Of a stretch of DNA of 64,000 nucleotides, positions 40,771-52,919 are shown piece after piece. The position numbers and the translations under genes were made by a program. Source of the DNA: Diploptera punctata (lineage: Eukaryota; Arthropoda; Insecta; Blattodea; Blaberidae); assembly GCA_030220185.1 (NCBI GenBank), contig JASPKZ010007283.1, forward strand, positions 953,501-1,017,500. The letters run 5' to 3'. Position 1 is the first letter of the stretch. The number at the start of each line of letters is the position of its first letter. Under the pieces are notes generated by a model that was not told the DNA's origin, made no database searches, and saw nothing but the letters and a program-made list of their open reading frames with translations.

Positions 40771-42900
40771 TCCTAGTAATAACTTGGTTGCCTGCTAGAT
40801 GTCTCATTGAGTCAGTGTGTTGACAGCATGCCATTCATGACAACTGTGTGCAAATAAGGTAACTAAATCAACTTGGTCTGGTGACTCCTGTCAAGGGAGA
40901 GGCTATGGATCAACATTGGGTTATGTCATTATAGATACATAGATTTTGAGGGCGAAGTAAAAAAAAATCACGCTATGGCATGATGTTCTATATTGGCAAG
41001 TAATTATAATTTACCTTCCGGGAGTATTTGCTAGGAAATACGCCAACAATGGATTTTCAAAATGCTATTACCTATTTTATATCACTATTCATTAAAGGAC
41101 GTGTATGCAATTTCATTTATTTTCTTTGACTTCTCTGGAGTTGGAAATTGACCAGCTACACTCGCAGCCTGTCAGACAAATTTTAATTAGCTTTAAACAT
41201 AAGTACAATTTTACATAAGATAAATAACTCTAGTAGCATAGACAGAAACAATAGACTGCGAATGGACAAGTCGATCCATTAACTGATATAAATTAATATA
41301 CAATTAAAACAGTATACCATAAAAAATCGTTTTGAATCCATAAATGGAAAAAAAAAGTTATATTAAATTAGAGTAGATAATGAAAATTTAACATTTTTTG
41401 CTCACGAAAATCTCCGACCGAAAAACGTGCTCGAATGTTAACTACGTTGAAGATTATGAGATAGTTAGTGCAACGGACACTTGTATAGGTGTGCTTTTCT
41501 CATTTCAAGTATATATTTATGCGATGGGTAAATTATATTGTTTTGCAGAAATTCGTGTAATGTGACTATTTGTTCATATTTGGATGATCTAATATTGAAG
41601 ACAAATCTTGCCTCGTTTTCGATTCCAATTTTAAACTATGCAAATATTTATTTAAAATGTTCTATCAAATTTAAATTTAGCTGATTGATAATATACAGAT
41701 TTTAAAGAACCAGCTCTGGATACCATTTTTCAGTCCTACTTGTGTGTATGTTATGTGACTGTTACTTCTTGTCTGGATCAACTACTTTTGAAGACAGTCC
41801 TCGCCTTGTTGTTGGTTTGAATTATAAAATACCTATCTAGTTCTTTTCTTAATGTTTTTACTAATTTAATTTAGCTTATTGAGAGTTTATATGTCTACAA
41901 TTTAGTAAAGAACCTGCACCATGCGTCACTTTTTCGTCCTACAGTAGTAATAGGAGTCTCTTTCAGTTTGTGTGGGTTAGACTACCAGAACGTGTTACAT
42001 TACGGGTCGTATGCAAATACATTACTCTCTACTCAAATTACTTCCAATCACTGGTGAGCTGAGATCGAATTAACGGCCGCCTTAATCAGTCATGCATGAA
42101 TGTTGACGTTTTCGTAATATTGGCAACGAATTACCCAGAATTCTCAGCGATAAAACCACTTCCGTTATTTTCGTCTGCTATAGTGAATGCATTTATGCTT
42201 GCATCCCGCAAATAATACCGTATACAAACACGTCTGCGACGCGCAGTATTACGCCAATTCTCCTGTTCTTCCAGTTGAATTCTTTGGTAGACTCTATCAA
42301 ATTCCTCTTCTCCGCGTATACCGAAAACATGATCGAAGTCTTCAAGGTCCGACATCTTGGATAAGTTTCAAACTACATCGGTTCCCTTCGGGATTTTCAC
42401 ATAAGTTTATATCTTGAGCTACGATCTTAAGGTACCTTGTCAGGTAGCTTTACAATTATTACCGCGTGAATAGATTTCTGAGTAAGAAAAATGTGTTTGA
42501 ATAAAACTTTATCAGCAGAGAACACCTTTTACTGTCTAATGCGTTCAAACATTCGACCCTACATGTCCTACCTGATTCAGTCGCGTCCGACTTGAAGTGT
42601 GGCTGGTGTACCAGCGTATTGGACGTCCATCGTCTAATGTTGCCGTCTACAATAGTCTTGTGAATACTTATAGGGATCTCTTCTGTAAGACTTACATTTG
42701 TTGTTAATTGTACATTTCAATTATGTAATGTATTTCTACTTTGACCATGTATTGAGTTTTTTCTTCATATGTACTTCCATATCCAGTTTATTAGCACAAA
42801 TACGAATGTTCTGATGTAATTATTGTTTCTAGATATTTTAACTCTGTAGCTTCTTTAAATTTTGCAAATTTGTTGTTAATTGACTTTTTTAGTTAGGTTG
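40770..42900. other. Anonymous intergenic DNA with one unassigned short frame
   Basis: Mostly AT-rich with no recognisable genes. At 42355-42131 (- strand) a 74-codon frame begins MSDLEDFDHVFGIRGEEEFD and continues RRRRVCIRYYLRDASINAF. The wording suggests the start of a DNA-transposon nuclease (Harbinger-type proteins start in a similar way) but no catalytic motif is seen, so function is not claimed. Confidence 0.4.
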
Positions 42901-42910
42901 AACTTTTGGC

Positions 42911-42950
<40 letters not shown>

Positions 42951-43046
42951 AAAATGGTACTGTATTAAAATTGGAATGTCGCTGTAAACAATGAGTGACT
43001 AAACTGGAGTAACGTAATCATTTTAAACTGTAATTCACTGCATTGA

Positions 43047-43048
<2 letters not shown>

Positions 43049-43131
<83 letters not shown>
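43049..43131. repeat. (AAT)n microsatellite at the 5' edge of LINE-B copy 4
   Basis: A long uninterrupted AAT trinucleotide tract that abuts the truncation point of the LINE fragment. A second AAT tract borders its 3' end (44157-44203). Confidence 0.96.
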
Positions 43132-43132
43132 T

Positions 43133-44155
43133 AGGCTTTTGGCAAAGTAGACAGAAATATATTACTACAAATTTTAGCTGATGATAACATTCCACAACAA
43201 TATATTACTAATATCTTCAACATCTATAAAGATAATGAAATCTCTGTTAAACAAGATGGCAAATTACCTTCTTGGGAAAAGATCAACACTGGAATAAGAC
43301 AGGGATGTGGACTTTCACCGGTGCTTTTCGTTATATATATATATATATATATATGAATAAATTAATAAACGAATGGAGGAAAACACAACGAGGATATATA
43401 CCCATCAATAGGAACCTCAAACTCGATGTTATTCTTTTTGCAGATGATTTAGCTCTTCTGGCACTTTCCGAAAATGATTTGCAACGATCAATTTATAATT
43501 TACAAAAAATAGGTGTCAAATTTAATATGGAAATATCAATTAACAAAACTAAAATTATGGCATTTCATGGGAAGGACCCCATACAAAGTAAAATCTGTCT
43601 CCAGAATACAATTTTAGAGAGATATAATAAATTTAAATATCTTGGATATTATCTCTCTGTCTGGAATGAAAAGGATATCCCTGAAAAAATTACTAGTTAT
43701 AATAAAAGTTTGGGAATCATTAATCAAGTTATGAAACCATCCCTTGTATAAAAAAACACCAGATTACGTTTATATAACACTTTTGCTAGATCAGTGTTGA
43801 CCTATGGTAGTGAAGCATGGACACTAAAAAGACAACATGAAAGCAGAATAACGGCTTGTGAAATGAGATTCATGCGCAGAACAGCGGGTTACACCAGATG
43901 GGATCGGAAAAGGAACACCGATATCTTAAAAGAATTGAAGACTACGCCAATTTTGGAATATATTAAACAGTACCAACTAAATTGGAAACACCATCAAGAA
44001 AGAATGAGTTCAAATCGGATCCCCAAAGCTGTTTATAATTATATACCAAGAAGACGAAGATCACTGGGCCGTCCTATGAAACGCTGGAGGGAAAATTTTC
44101 TATAGGATCGTAACAGGCCTTGGCCTAATACTTAGAAGGAAGAACAAGAATAAGA
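43133..44155 (+). mobile_element. LINE family B copy 4, 5'-truncated and decayed
   Basis: Begins in palm motif A (AFGKVDRNILLQILADDNIP), then GIRQGCGLSPVLF (motif B), an internal (TA)n expansion at 43335-43355 that breaks the frame, LDVILFADDLALLALSENDL (motif C, FADD), NKFKYLGYYLSVWNEKDIP (thumb), one stop near 43750, then TYGSEAWTLKRQHESRITAC and RRTAGYTRWDRKRN to GRPMKRWRENFL. The 3' end is gaagaacaagaataagaaga followed by (AAT)n. Less decayed than copies 1 and 2. Confidence 0.9.
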
Positions 44156-44156
44156 A

Positions 44157-44157
44157 G

Positions 44158-44203
<46 letters not shown>
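44157..44203. repeat. (AAT)n microsatellite at the 3' edge of LINE-B copy 4
   Basis: Trinucleotide tract directly after the LINE tail. Whether the tract is the LINE's own tail or the target is not decidable here. Confidence 0.95.
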
Positions 44204-44205
<2 letters not shown>

Positions 44206-44209
44206 TTTA

Positions 44210-44770
44210 ATTTTACCTGATGGAGTTAAAAGCATAAGGTTTTATCTCCCACTTAAGTGGATTTAAATGATAATCACGATAACAATATTACAATCCATAG
44301 CTAAATTAATAACACATAATATAGTATAATATAACGTTGATAATAAAACTTGAAAATATATTAATAATAGTTCAAAAGCGGATCTTGGTACATAAGTATT
44401 GCCTTTGTTCAAGGTTGGTATTAATGATAAGTGCGAAAGAATTTCATAACAACAAATCAAGTTTATAGCGACAGACTGGCTGTACGCCGGCAGGTTGGGT
44501 GGAATTTAGATATAAATCAGCAATACAGCTTCTGCTGTCATTAAGTTTATTATGTATTGTGGTTCTTTCTTGCGATTTCATTTAGTATATTTGCTGAGGA
44601 CTAACACAGAGAATGACATTTCTTGATATGACCACTTATTTAAACCAACCACCACTGTTCCCCGCAGCTTTTACTCACATAGAATATTTTTGTCATACAA
44701 TTTAGATTCTCTCTTACACGACCACTTCTCTTCCCAAGCTATGACGACAATTCCATTCCCTGTAAGACGA
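44210..44770. other. Anonymous intergenic DNA
   Basis: No gene recognised. The - strand frame at 44263-44460 is featureless. Confidence 0.45.
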
Positions 44771-44773
44771 TTA

Positions 44774-44815
44774 ACTAATTAACTAACACTGTCAGACCCG
44801 TAGGATCATAGCCGC
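44774..44815 (-). mobile_element. Tiny LINE family A 3' tail remnant
   Basis: Text 'actaacactgtcagacccgt' and 'aggatcatagccgcg' matches the LINE-A 3' end (actcactggcactatcgaac, aggttcatggccgcg) near 14740-14775. Confidence 0.6.
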
Positions 44816-44859
44816 GAGAAAATGAGTACCAGAAGCTTTTCTGGGGGTAGATTTTTCGT

Positions 44860-45595
44860 TATAGATAAACCGAGAAAATAGAAGTTAATAATAGTATAAA
44901 ATACTTAGATTTATCTATAAGAAAAAATCTACACAAAATTAAACTAGAAATCGGCATCTACCGGAAACCCACAAACAATGCTCTTGTCATAAACAAAAAT
45001 TCTATACACTCTTTTCAACAAAAAATAAGTATATTTAACAGCTTAATAAATAGAATGTCAAAACTTCCATTAAGCAAAGACAATTATATTGAAGAACTTA
45101 ACTACATTAAATATATGGCAAAAACCAACGGATATAATGACCAAATTATTAATAAACTCATAAATAAACAAAAAAGAAAGAACAATAGGTTTAACGTAAC
45201 TTAACTTGAAAGAGAATCTGATAACAAAAAAAAGTGGATAACACTTACATACACAGGAAAAGAAACATCAAAGTTAGCCAATTCATTAAAGAAAGCTGAC
45301 AAAACATAAAAAATAGCATACAGAACTAATTAAAAATTAATTAACATAAGCAATAACATCGAAGAAAATAACAATTTCAATAGTAAAGGAGTATATAAAT
45401 TGACATGTAGAGATTGTAACTAATTTGATATACGAAGAACAAACAGAAGTTTTAATATTAGATTTAAAGAACATTTTCGAGGCTTTATTCACGCAGAAGG
45501 TAAATCAAGCTATGCAAAACACGTTATCCATGAAGGACATCGTATGTTAGATATTGAAAACAGTAATGCTGAAGCAATATTTAGATCCCCCAGTC
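44860..45595 (+). mobile_element. Penelope-like element: RT C-terminus and GIY-YIG endonuclease relic
   Basis: Broken + strand frames read YLDLSIRKNLHKIKLEIGIY then RKPTNN (the FLDLxI...IYRKPT region), SIHSFQQKISIFNSLINRM, and later GVYKLTCRDCN, a stop, FDIRRTNRSFNIRFKEHFRG and AKHVIHEGH. The last part is a GIY-YIG nuclease: GVYKLTC is the first motif, but the YIG position reads 'DIR', so the active site is lost. Linking an RT tail to a GIY-YIG domain is specific to Penelope-like elements. Several stops show it is dead. Confidence 0.88.
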
Positions 45596-45619
45596 GTAAT
45601 AATTTATATATTATATAAA

Positions 45620-46500
45620 TATCTTATGAATGTATATCTTCTTTTTCATCACGGTTTAGGCTTATTTACTAGCCTGTTCCGGCTCCAAATTGCTGTTGTT
45701 TCCATCTTTTCTTTGGTCTTCCCAAACTTCTTCTTCCTCGTGGTGAATAGTTGAATGCTGCTTTTGGTAATGTATGTCAATATACGATATTTAATGAAAT
45801 TTTAAATAGTAATTTCTTTTTCTTTTTTCTTTTTTTTTTTCTCTCAATCGACAGTCAGATAGACTGACAGATGTTCTCGAAAACTATTAAACTGGTCGCC
45901 AATTGAATATGTTTACAGGACCTAATTCGAGACGCACAATTACTTCCTTTTAAATAAATACCTGCAAGTTAAATGTTTTCTCCTAAAAGACGAGAGTGTC
46001 AACAAGGGATATTTTATCATAAGGACATGTTTTGGACTCTATAGAATTTCTCTTTTTAGCGGACAATAGCTATTGTTTAACAAAACATCCCCAAGACGTT
46101 ACGAGGAGAGAGTAGGTAATCTCATCTCACGACCCCAAAAGAAAGTCGAGACAATAAAGGGCTCCATAGTCCAAAACCCTGGGACGATATCATTTTTTTT
46201 CCTCACTCCATGAACTTAAGAATAAACAAAGTTTCATAAAATTAAAATGTCAAACCTGGTGAATAATGTGGACCTTCATCTTTTAGCCACTGAACGAACC
46301 CTCATAAAAAAAGGGCAAGTGTTAGTTTCTTTTTAACAGATCAACTAAGACCGGGACTTCTACTGCTGTCGGAAAGATTGATCGCCGATATCCGGCCTTT
46401 AGAAATTTTGTCAGTGTTAAGAAAAATATTACGTAAAAACCGATTCGATTGAGGGTCTTTCCACTTTTCAGCGGTTGCCCTTTTACCAGCCGGCTGCTGG
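45620..46500. other. Anonymous intergenic DNA
   Basis: 45640-45740 on the + strand resembles the complement of a LINE-B tail ('catcacggtttaggcttatt', 'gttccggctccaaattgctg'). The remainder is unassigned. A - strand frame at 46523-46341 is featureless. Confidence 0.4.
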
Positions 46501-46502
46501 CC

Positions 46503-46785
46503 CTTCACTTCCACATGTGTCAATCACAGAGGTAGATGATCAACAGCCAGTGTAGGGGTGACATGTGGTTAGCATGTCGAGTCCCCAGCCGTTATAGCTG
46601 GTTCCTCAACTTGGAGCCGCTTCTTATTGTAGCTACCCAATTGCCTCACGATACTGGTTGGGCACCGGTCCCATACTGGCGGAGATACCAGGAGAAAATT
46701 TCTTCCCCCATGGAGACTCGAACCAGCGCAAGTCCAGTAGCTATGTGCCAAGGCTTCCTACCTTAACCGCTCGGCTACGTAAAAA
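46503..46785 (-). mobile_element. tRNA-derived SINE, family 2, well-preserved copy
   Basis: The - strand starts acgtagccgagcggttaagg (class II tRNA D-arm, as in Leu/Ser tRNAs), and the B-box follows as ggttcgagtctcc about 55 nt later. The body then runs to 'cacatgtggaagtg'. A diverged copy is at 9500-9730. Two copies with the same order support a SINE family derived from a class II tRNA. Confidence 0.8.
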
Positions 46786-46789
46786 CAAG

Positions 46790-47735
46790 TTACGTAAAAA
46801 GCCCAGAGACGGGGGGAGAAAGTGGGTCATCCAGGGTTGTGGACAATAGTAAAAGTGCAGCAAAGACCCTCAGCCAATGATCAAATATAGTTTAAAACCC
46901 CTTTAGGAAGGTCGGCGACTTTAGCCAATAAAATTTAGTAAAAGCCTAAGTATTTAAAATTCTGTACAGTGATAAGAGGAGACAGCGGAGACACGCTTTG
47001 TAAGAGTAATTCCCAATCAAAGTGTATATTCAAATAAAATGTAAGTCGGGAGCCCGCCGACAAGAGACATATGGTCTCCAAGTTCGGTTAAGTATCGGAT
47101 TAAGAAAAAAAGTAGTATTACCGGACAACCGCGGTACACATGTCGATAGAGAAATAGTTACTTTAGGAATTGGTACTACTTCAGCAAACATCTCCGCCGG
47201 CATATTAATAAAGAGAAGGTGGAAAATGTAATATAAAGTGTTAAAGAGAAGAATAAATAAGTATGACTACTCGGTGTATCGTAAATTCGGATGTACATTT
47301 GTTCTGATATTCCTGGTGTCGCCCTTCCATCAAATAATCCTCCGTTGCACCTGAGACAAAGATCCTTTGCTCTCCGATAACAAACCCTGAGAATCCCTAG
47401 TCCGGCGCAAATTAACCTACACTGGTCCAGCATCAGAGTCTCCTCATCCTTAACATGGAAGGAGCTAACCCTGCAGCAGAGTAGCCAAAGAAGATCCCGC
47501 TACAACGTGGCGCGTGAAAGTGGTGCGAAAACGTCCAGCTTGCAATGCATAGAGAAAATAATCCAGCTAAGATAAACATACTCGAGGAGATGGAAATTTT
47601 GAAGGCAGTTAACAACAACGACCATCTGATAAAAGAAAACGCACTCAGTACGTGTAATCCCCTCTACCAGATGGACTTCACCGAGTAGCCGAAAGAATTA
47701 GGTTGCATTTCTCTTATGTGGACATTTTGTATCAA
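46790..47735. other. Anonymous intergenic DNA
   Basis: Slightly higher GC than the surroundings. No frame longer than about 85 codons and no recognised motif on either strand. I see no RNA gene. Confidence 0.4.
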
Positions 47736-47739
47736 ACAT

Positions 47740-48330
47740 GAGAAAATGTTTTTAAAGGCCCTTTCTAGGAAACAGAAATTTAAGGAAATTGCATCACAAA
47801 TCTCTTTACCACCTCAACCTGTTTTAACTCGTTGGGGGACTTGGTTTCAGACCACTGCATAATACTTACAGCATAATGAAGTGATTGTTAAAGTAGTTAG
47901 GCCTAATACATTTGATGCTGAAGAAAGTTCGGCGATAAAAATTTTGAAATCTCTGATGTCAGGAAAACTGTATCAAAATTTGCAGGTAATCAACAACGTC
48001 TACAAAGATATTCCTTTAATAATAGTAAAAACATGAATCTTCACATATAGCATTGATCGATTCCATAAAACTGGTAGAAAATTTATTGTGACATTTTGAT
48101 GAAACAGGAGGTAGTTTTGGCATCTAAAATTGCAAACTGTATTGCTGAAAAACCCTGGATACTCAGCCATTTGCAATGTAAAGGATTTTCTAATGGACAA
48201 CAAGAACGCATGTACTGTCTCCATGTTAGATACCCGTGATATACCCTACTTTCGTTTTGCAACAGTTACCTCATGTGAAGTAGAAAGGAGTTTTTCTAAA
48301 TATAAACTTTGCTTGAACAGTTATCGAATA
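47740..48330 (+). pseudogene. hAT transposase relic
   Basis: Broken + strand frames: FKEIASQISLPPQPVLTRWG, TWFQTT, then 'VIVKVV', FDAEESSAIKILKSLM, LQTVLLKNPGYSAICNVKDF and finally YFRFATVTSCEVERSFSKYK. The 'P.PvLTRWGTW' box and the C-terminal 'y.yaPvtSc.VERSFS.Yk' dimerisation motif are hallmarks of hAT transposases. Stops and missing segments show decay. Terminal repeats not found. Confidence 0.85.
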
Positions 48331-48399
48331 AGTTTTTTTTTAAACTTTACGGAAATACATTGTTATTCATTGTAACAGCTCTACAGAAGTGAAATGAGT

Positions 48400-49063
48400 T
48401 GAACTAACAGGGTTTTAAAAATATTATGTACAGTGCACATACATTTTTTGTGTTACCTCTTTATTTAAAACTGTACGAAGAAAATAATTGTGCAGAAATA
48501 ATGAACTTGTTATTTTTTGTAATAATGTATGCAGCATTGTATTTATAGATGCACAAAGAGAATTAATGTACGGAAATTATAAATTTGTTTAACTTTTTGT
48601 TGTACTGTAGCGTTTAATTTAAAAAGTTAAAAAAAAATTAAGCAACAAAATAAACTTGTAATCCATAATTAGCTACTTATTTCTTTACCCACCTATACCT
48701 CCTGTAAACAGTACAGCACAAATGCCATACTAGTCAGACTGGTGCCACTACAACCCCTACCACTCTCTCATCAAGCAGTATTATGTATAGTAAGAGTGCA
48801 CATAATCTAACTTCATGTCCGAGCCCTATACATAACCGTGTTCCATGTATTCTTTCATTATTCTCATGCTTTCTTTTTTCACCTCCAGACTCTGGAACTT
48901 TCTCTCCTCGTATATCAAGGACTTCCCAACTCAAAAACGTTTAAAAAACCTCAAATATTCCCTTAGACAATATAGTACATAACCGTGTTCCATGTATTCT
49001 TTCATTATTCTTTTATATTTTACACTTTAATTACCAAGGCAAATATTTAACCAGAGTATAGAT

Positions 49064-49065
<2 letters not shown>
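48400..49065. other. Anonymous AT-rich DNA
   Basis: A segment 'cataaccgtgttccatgtat tctttcattattct' (48831-48865) recurs at 48980-49013, giving a roughly 149-bp direct duplication with divergent interior. Nothing else recognised. Confidence 0.5.
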
Positions 49066-49067
<2 letters not shown>

Positions 49068-49105
<38 letters not shown>

Positions 49106-49129
49106 TATTATTATTATTATTATTATTAG
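49068..49129. repeat. (AAT)n followed by (ATT)n
   Basis: An AAT tract meets an ATT tract head to head, forming a perfect simple-sequence palindrome just before a SINE. It would fold into a long AT hairpin. Confidence 0.93.
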
Positions 49130-49131
49130 TC

Positions 49132-49441
49132 CACCGCTGTGGTCTCGAGGTAGCGTGCTGCCTTGTCACGCAGCGGGCCCGGATTCGATTCCCGGTCGGG
49201 ACAGGCTCCTGGGTGAGTTTTTTTTTCGGGGTTTTTCCTCACCTGTAGGACAGATGTCAGGATGCTTAGAGTCCAACTGTCCCCGAAAATCATCCGGCCA
49301 TCATTATCATCATCATCCTTCACCGGTGTGGAAAGGAACGGGAATCTACCACACCTATAATTCCCTAGTAAATCTGCAAACCGTAGCATGAAAATGCTAT
49401 TATTGCAGTGAAAGACCTGCTCTCGGGCAGAATTACTATGT
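49132..49441 (+). mobile_element. tRNA-derived SINE, family 1, + copy
   Basis: Head ccaccgctgtggtctcgagg, B-box ggattcgattccc, body with gtttttcctcacctgtagga and an ATC-rich segment, end 'ctctcgggcagaattactat'. Compared with the copy at 2600-2873 it carries about 65 extra bases before the end (caccggtgtggaaaggaacg ... gtaaatctgcaaaccgt), so two subfamilies or an internal deletion exist. Confidence 0.88.
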
Positions 49442-49879
49442 ATGGATGGATTATTATAATTATTTGTTCCTTTCCTTGTCAAACTGTACATCGTGTAGCC
49501 AATGCCTATTATGTATTCTTAATGAACATATAGATAATTCATAATTGTTATTATATGTATAATTTAACCGAGATGGAGTGGAAGAGAAAACCTTATGGCA
49601 TTAACTCCATAAGGTACAATAAATAAAAAAATAATATATGGATAATGCATTAACACAGTGTATATTGCTAGTGTTAAGAAGTTCCTCCAAGAAGATCCTA
49701 CAAGTACACATTAACAGAACCAAACAGCAAACAATCAATAAAAGTAAAGTCGAGTTCATTAACCAAAACAATCAGATCATTAGGAGTAGGAGTAAACCGG
49801 TAACAAACATTTTGAAATCTCTTTTGTGAACTCAATTTTCGATTGTTTTTGCAATAACACTAAATATATGCCACTATAA

Positions 49880-50240
49880 TAAAAACAACGAGGTAGTACG
49901 CCGTGGTGACGTAAAACATACTGCCGTGACGTATAATATATACCCTCTATGATGGTGGATACTGTGCTCGGTGATCTTTCCTCTCCTTTCTATCCCTTTC
50001 TTTATTTCCCCTCCTTGACGTCATCGGTGCGAGTTGCGATGCGCCGAGATCGACGTCAGCGACGAGAAGTGCTGTACCGTTAACAGTCATAAGTCAAGTT
50101 TCGTTCCGGTAAGGTCGCAGGGGATCTACGGAAGATCCCTGGCCGAGGACTGTTCAATTTTGAGTTCAAGGGAGATAAGCTGTTAGAAGAAGATTGTTCC
50201 GTTGGAATGAATGAAGACATTACGTATGAGTGTATGTATA
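49880..50240 (+). promoter_or_regulatory. Candidate promoter region with CRE-like sites
   Basis: A GC-richer island in AT-rich surroundings. It holds a perfect CRE palindrome TGACGTCA (about 50017-50024), half sites gtgacgtaaaac, gtgacgtataata and cgacgtcagcg, and a TATA-like tataatatata near 49937. Downstream, 'gggatctacggaagatccc' is a dyad. No coding exon is identified beside it. Could also be an unrecognised LTR or repeat. Confidence 0.35.
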
Positions 50241-51500
50241 ACTTTTGTTAAGTTATATTTACGATTGTTGATTGTTATTTTTTCTTTATGTTTGTATTCA
50301 ATTACTTAAATACAACAGCTAATTATATTGTTTTTCTATACAATATTAATTATATAGATTTTAGTTAATATTTTTCATATCTTTTCTTACGACTTGCTTA
50401 GCTGTGTTAACGATACTTGAACTTGAACCTGAGATTTGCGTGCTGTAGAGCATGTTTCCCATTCCTCTTATGATCAGAGGTATTTATATCAAATTAAAGT
50501 TAAAGAGATTAGTTATAACTTGAAGTATTTATGCTGAATAAGACACAACTGGGTAATTTCCAGAAATATGAAATTTGTCTGTATTTTGGGCCCGGCTGCA
50601 GACTCTGTTTAGAGGCTTGTGTGATACAAGCTAGAATGGAATTTAAGAATATGTTTCGTAATAGACAGATAACGATACGAGGTTTTGAATTTGAGATTAG
50701 CGTAATGATCCACGGGTACCGAAGAGATGGTAGCAGACTATTCGTTCATTCTCCCGGTGCAGTATTTAAACAAACAGCTTTTCTTACCTTGGAATTGTGG
50801 GTTTAGGCCTACCTGAAACCAAATATTAATAAAATTTCTGTGTAGCAGCCGCCAGTTTCCTTCGTCGTAATGTGTTGCTATACCATATAATTAACGGAAC
50901 CCCTAAATTCGCAATGTATCCTATAAAATACATAGTTTTGATTTATTTAACCCTTAAATTGGCAAAACACTCACTCACTCACTACTATGTAATGGCAATT
51001 GTGTCACTGTTTGAACTTCCCTTTTTTCACATCAAGGAAAACATCCATTTTTATATGGAAGTATCCTCGACCTATGGGAACGGTTCAATCATGAACAGCA
51101 ACTTCCGGCTATTATTAGGGATTTCCAACCGTCTTTAGCCCTTGTGAATTAATTATATCGTCGTAGTTATTTAATAATTTGTCTTTACGAACTTATTTGT
51201 TCGTATTCTCATTTATTATAATGTATATCATCTGCCAACGATAACTAGCCGCAGTCCGGTGCCAAAGGTCCAGTGGTTGGACACACCAATCCCGCATTCA
51301 GTTTCTAGTTGAATTTCATTGAAGTTCTAGTTGTTTCACTTGGTTCACTGAGCCGCCAACAGGAAGACTGCCACCAGCCCTAAAGAGGGCAAGAGCGGGA
51401 AGTCAAGTCGGCATTCCAATCAGAAACGGCTCTTTTCGGATTTAGCTGTTCTTATTTAATAATTTTTTTTGAATTTAGAATATTTATTGGACTTTGATGA
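50240..51500. other. Anonymous intergenic DNA with unassigned short frames
   Basis: Frames at 50531-50806 and 50872-51138 (+) have no recognisable domain. The first carries 'FGPGCRLCLEACVIQARMEF' but no motif. Nothing supported as a gene. Confidence 0.4.
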
Positions 51501-51638
51501 CTTTACTAGCGGATGCTAGGGGACCACTTCGGCATTTGCCTTAACATCAAGGGAAACCACTGAAAACCTTAATAGAGTGGCTTGAATTTAATAAAATTAG
51601 ATCCAAATTGAACAGCTTTTTGCTCCAATTGGAGAAAT

Positions 51639-52900
51639 TTAAGATGTAATAGGGAACTTCCTATCTTCATCATAAGTACACATACACTCTACTAAGAAAG
51701 TGTGTGATTTATGATCCAATTCGATAGATAATATCATCGAATATGGATCATTTACTAGTTCCTTAACTAGTTTGTCTAATACTTCATTAGTGATTAGACT
51801 ATCCCTCTTTGTGAGGCTAGTTTGAACCGGCCTACTTTTGGTTAAAGGAGCCATGGCAGTTTGAGTGTCTATGGTCACTTTTTTTTGTTTCAGGTGGCAT
51901 TTTAGGTCCACCTAAGACCTTGAATGGCAAGGCCTTTTGTTCCCGAGCCTTGTTGTTCCCGGTACGTTTTCTTCTTATAGCGCTAGTGACAACGCTACGG
52001 GTTGAGTTCTTGGAGGTCTCAGGCCGAAGAGCTGCTGGCTCAATCTGGTCTGAGATTTGGGGTAAGACAGCTGAAGCAAGCTCCACCATTACTGTCTTCT
52101 TAGGGGTAGCCGGGATGACCTGTGCTACCGTCTTCTTCATATGCCGCTAGGGCTCTACCTTCACCTTGAAGTGTATGAGCCTGCGTGGTTTGAATAGTCC
52201 CTCCACCTCCGGGCCATCTCTCAGAGTGACCACAAACATGGGCAATGGGCTCCTGGTCTTTCCGGATGTCATATTGACAACCATTAAGACCCGGAATCCA
52301 TTGGCCTTCAAGTCACTCTGAATGTAAGATGGCTCAATGGTGTGGTCTATTCCTTTTACAAACACTCGTCTTGTAGCTGTCGCTTGTTGTCTCTTCTCTT
52401 CCTTATAGGGGATCTTGTTCTTAAGCAGTTGCTGGTACTTTTTGTAGGCTAAAACTGAATTTAGCCTGACCCTTGTACCGAGCCTGGTGTTTTCGCAAAT
52501 GAATGCGTCAGGCTCGGATTTGAAGAAATCCTCGTTCACTGCTGCCAGTAGATAGGTATAAACCCGAAGTACCAGCAGGGAAGAGGTCCAAATTTTCTTT
52601 GAGAGCGAGTCCGTCGACTTTGAGCCTCCACGGTCCCCTCCATTATCACATGATGAGGTCTCTGCAGGCTGGGAGACGACCAGATGGGACTCGACTTTAT
52701 CAGTAGCCGAGGCTGCTGACTTTTCTGGCAAAGCAGTTTCTTCCCTTTGCTTACGGTCGTATCTAGGCTTGGTTCTTGCTGGAATGTTGCTCTTTGGTTG
52801 CTCCGTCTTGTCTACAGAAGCATATGTAGGTGTTGTTGGCTGTAGAGCTTCACGAAAAGTAGCAGATACTTGCTTTACTGCTTCTCTAAACCATGTGCTG
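51639..52900 (-). pseudogene. ORF1 (nucleocapsid-like) remnant of a non-LTR element, family C
   Basis: The - strand frame continues from about 52890 (ATFREALQPTTPTYASV) into 52731-52147, which carries a pre-C2HC-type domain: RRVFVKGIDHTIEPSYIQSD, GFRVLMVVNMTSG, SPLPMFVVTLRDGPEVEGLF and HFKVKVEP, then a stop. In related ORF1 proteins this domain is followed by CCHC knuckles; here a stop and frameshifts follow, and a further piece at 52140-51639 has no knuckle. Product normally binds element RNA. Its upstream end is next to the 3' end of the ORF1-only element (52950-56760), which probably inserted into it. Confidence 0.75.
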
Positions 52901-52919
52901 TTCTAAACCATGTGCTGTT
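52882..52919. repeat. 17-bp direct repeat, two copies in tandem
   Basis: 'ctaaaccatgtgctgtt' occurs twice head to tail at the junction between the family C ORF1 remnant and the tail of the ORF1-only element. It may be a remnant of an insertion-related duplication. Confidence 0.85.

Noticed and set aside
42965..43223. Long poly-Leu/poly-Ile open frames on the - strand
   Set aside because: They are translations of the (AAT)n microsatellite and have no coding features outside it. The same holds for 63544-63899.
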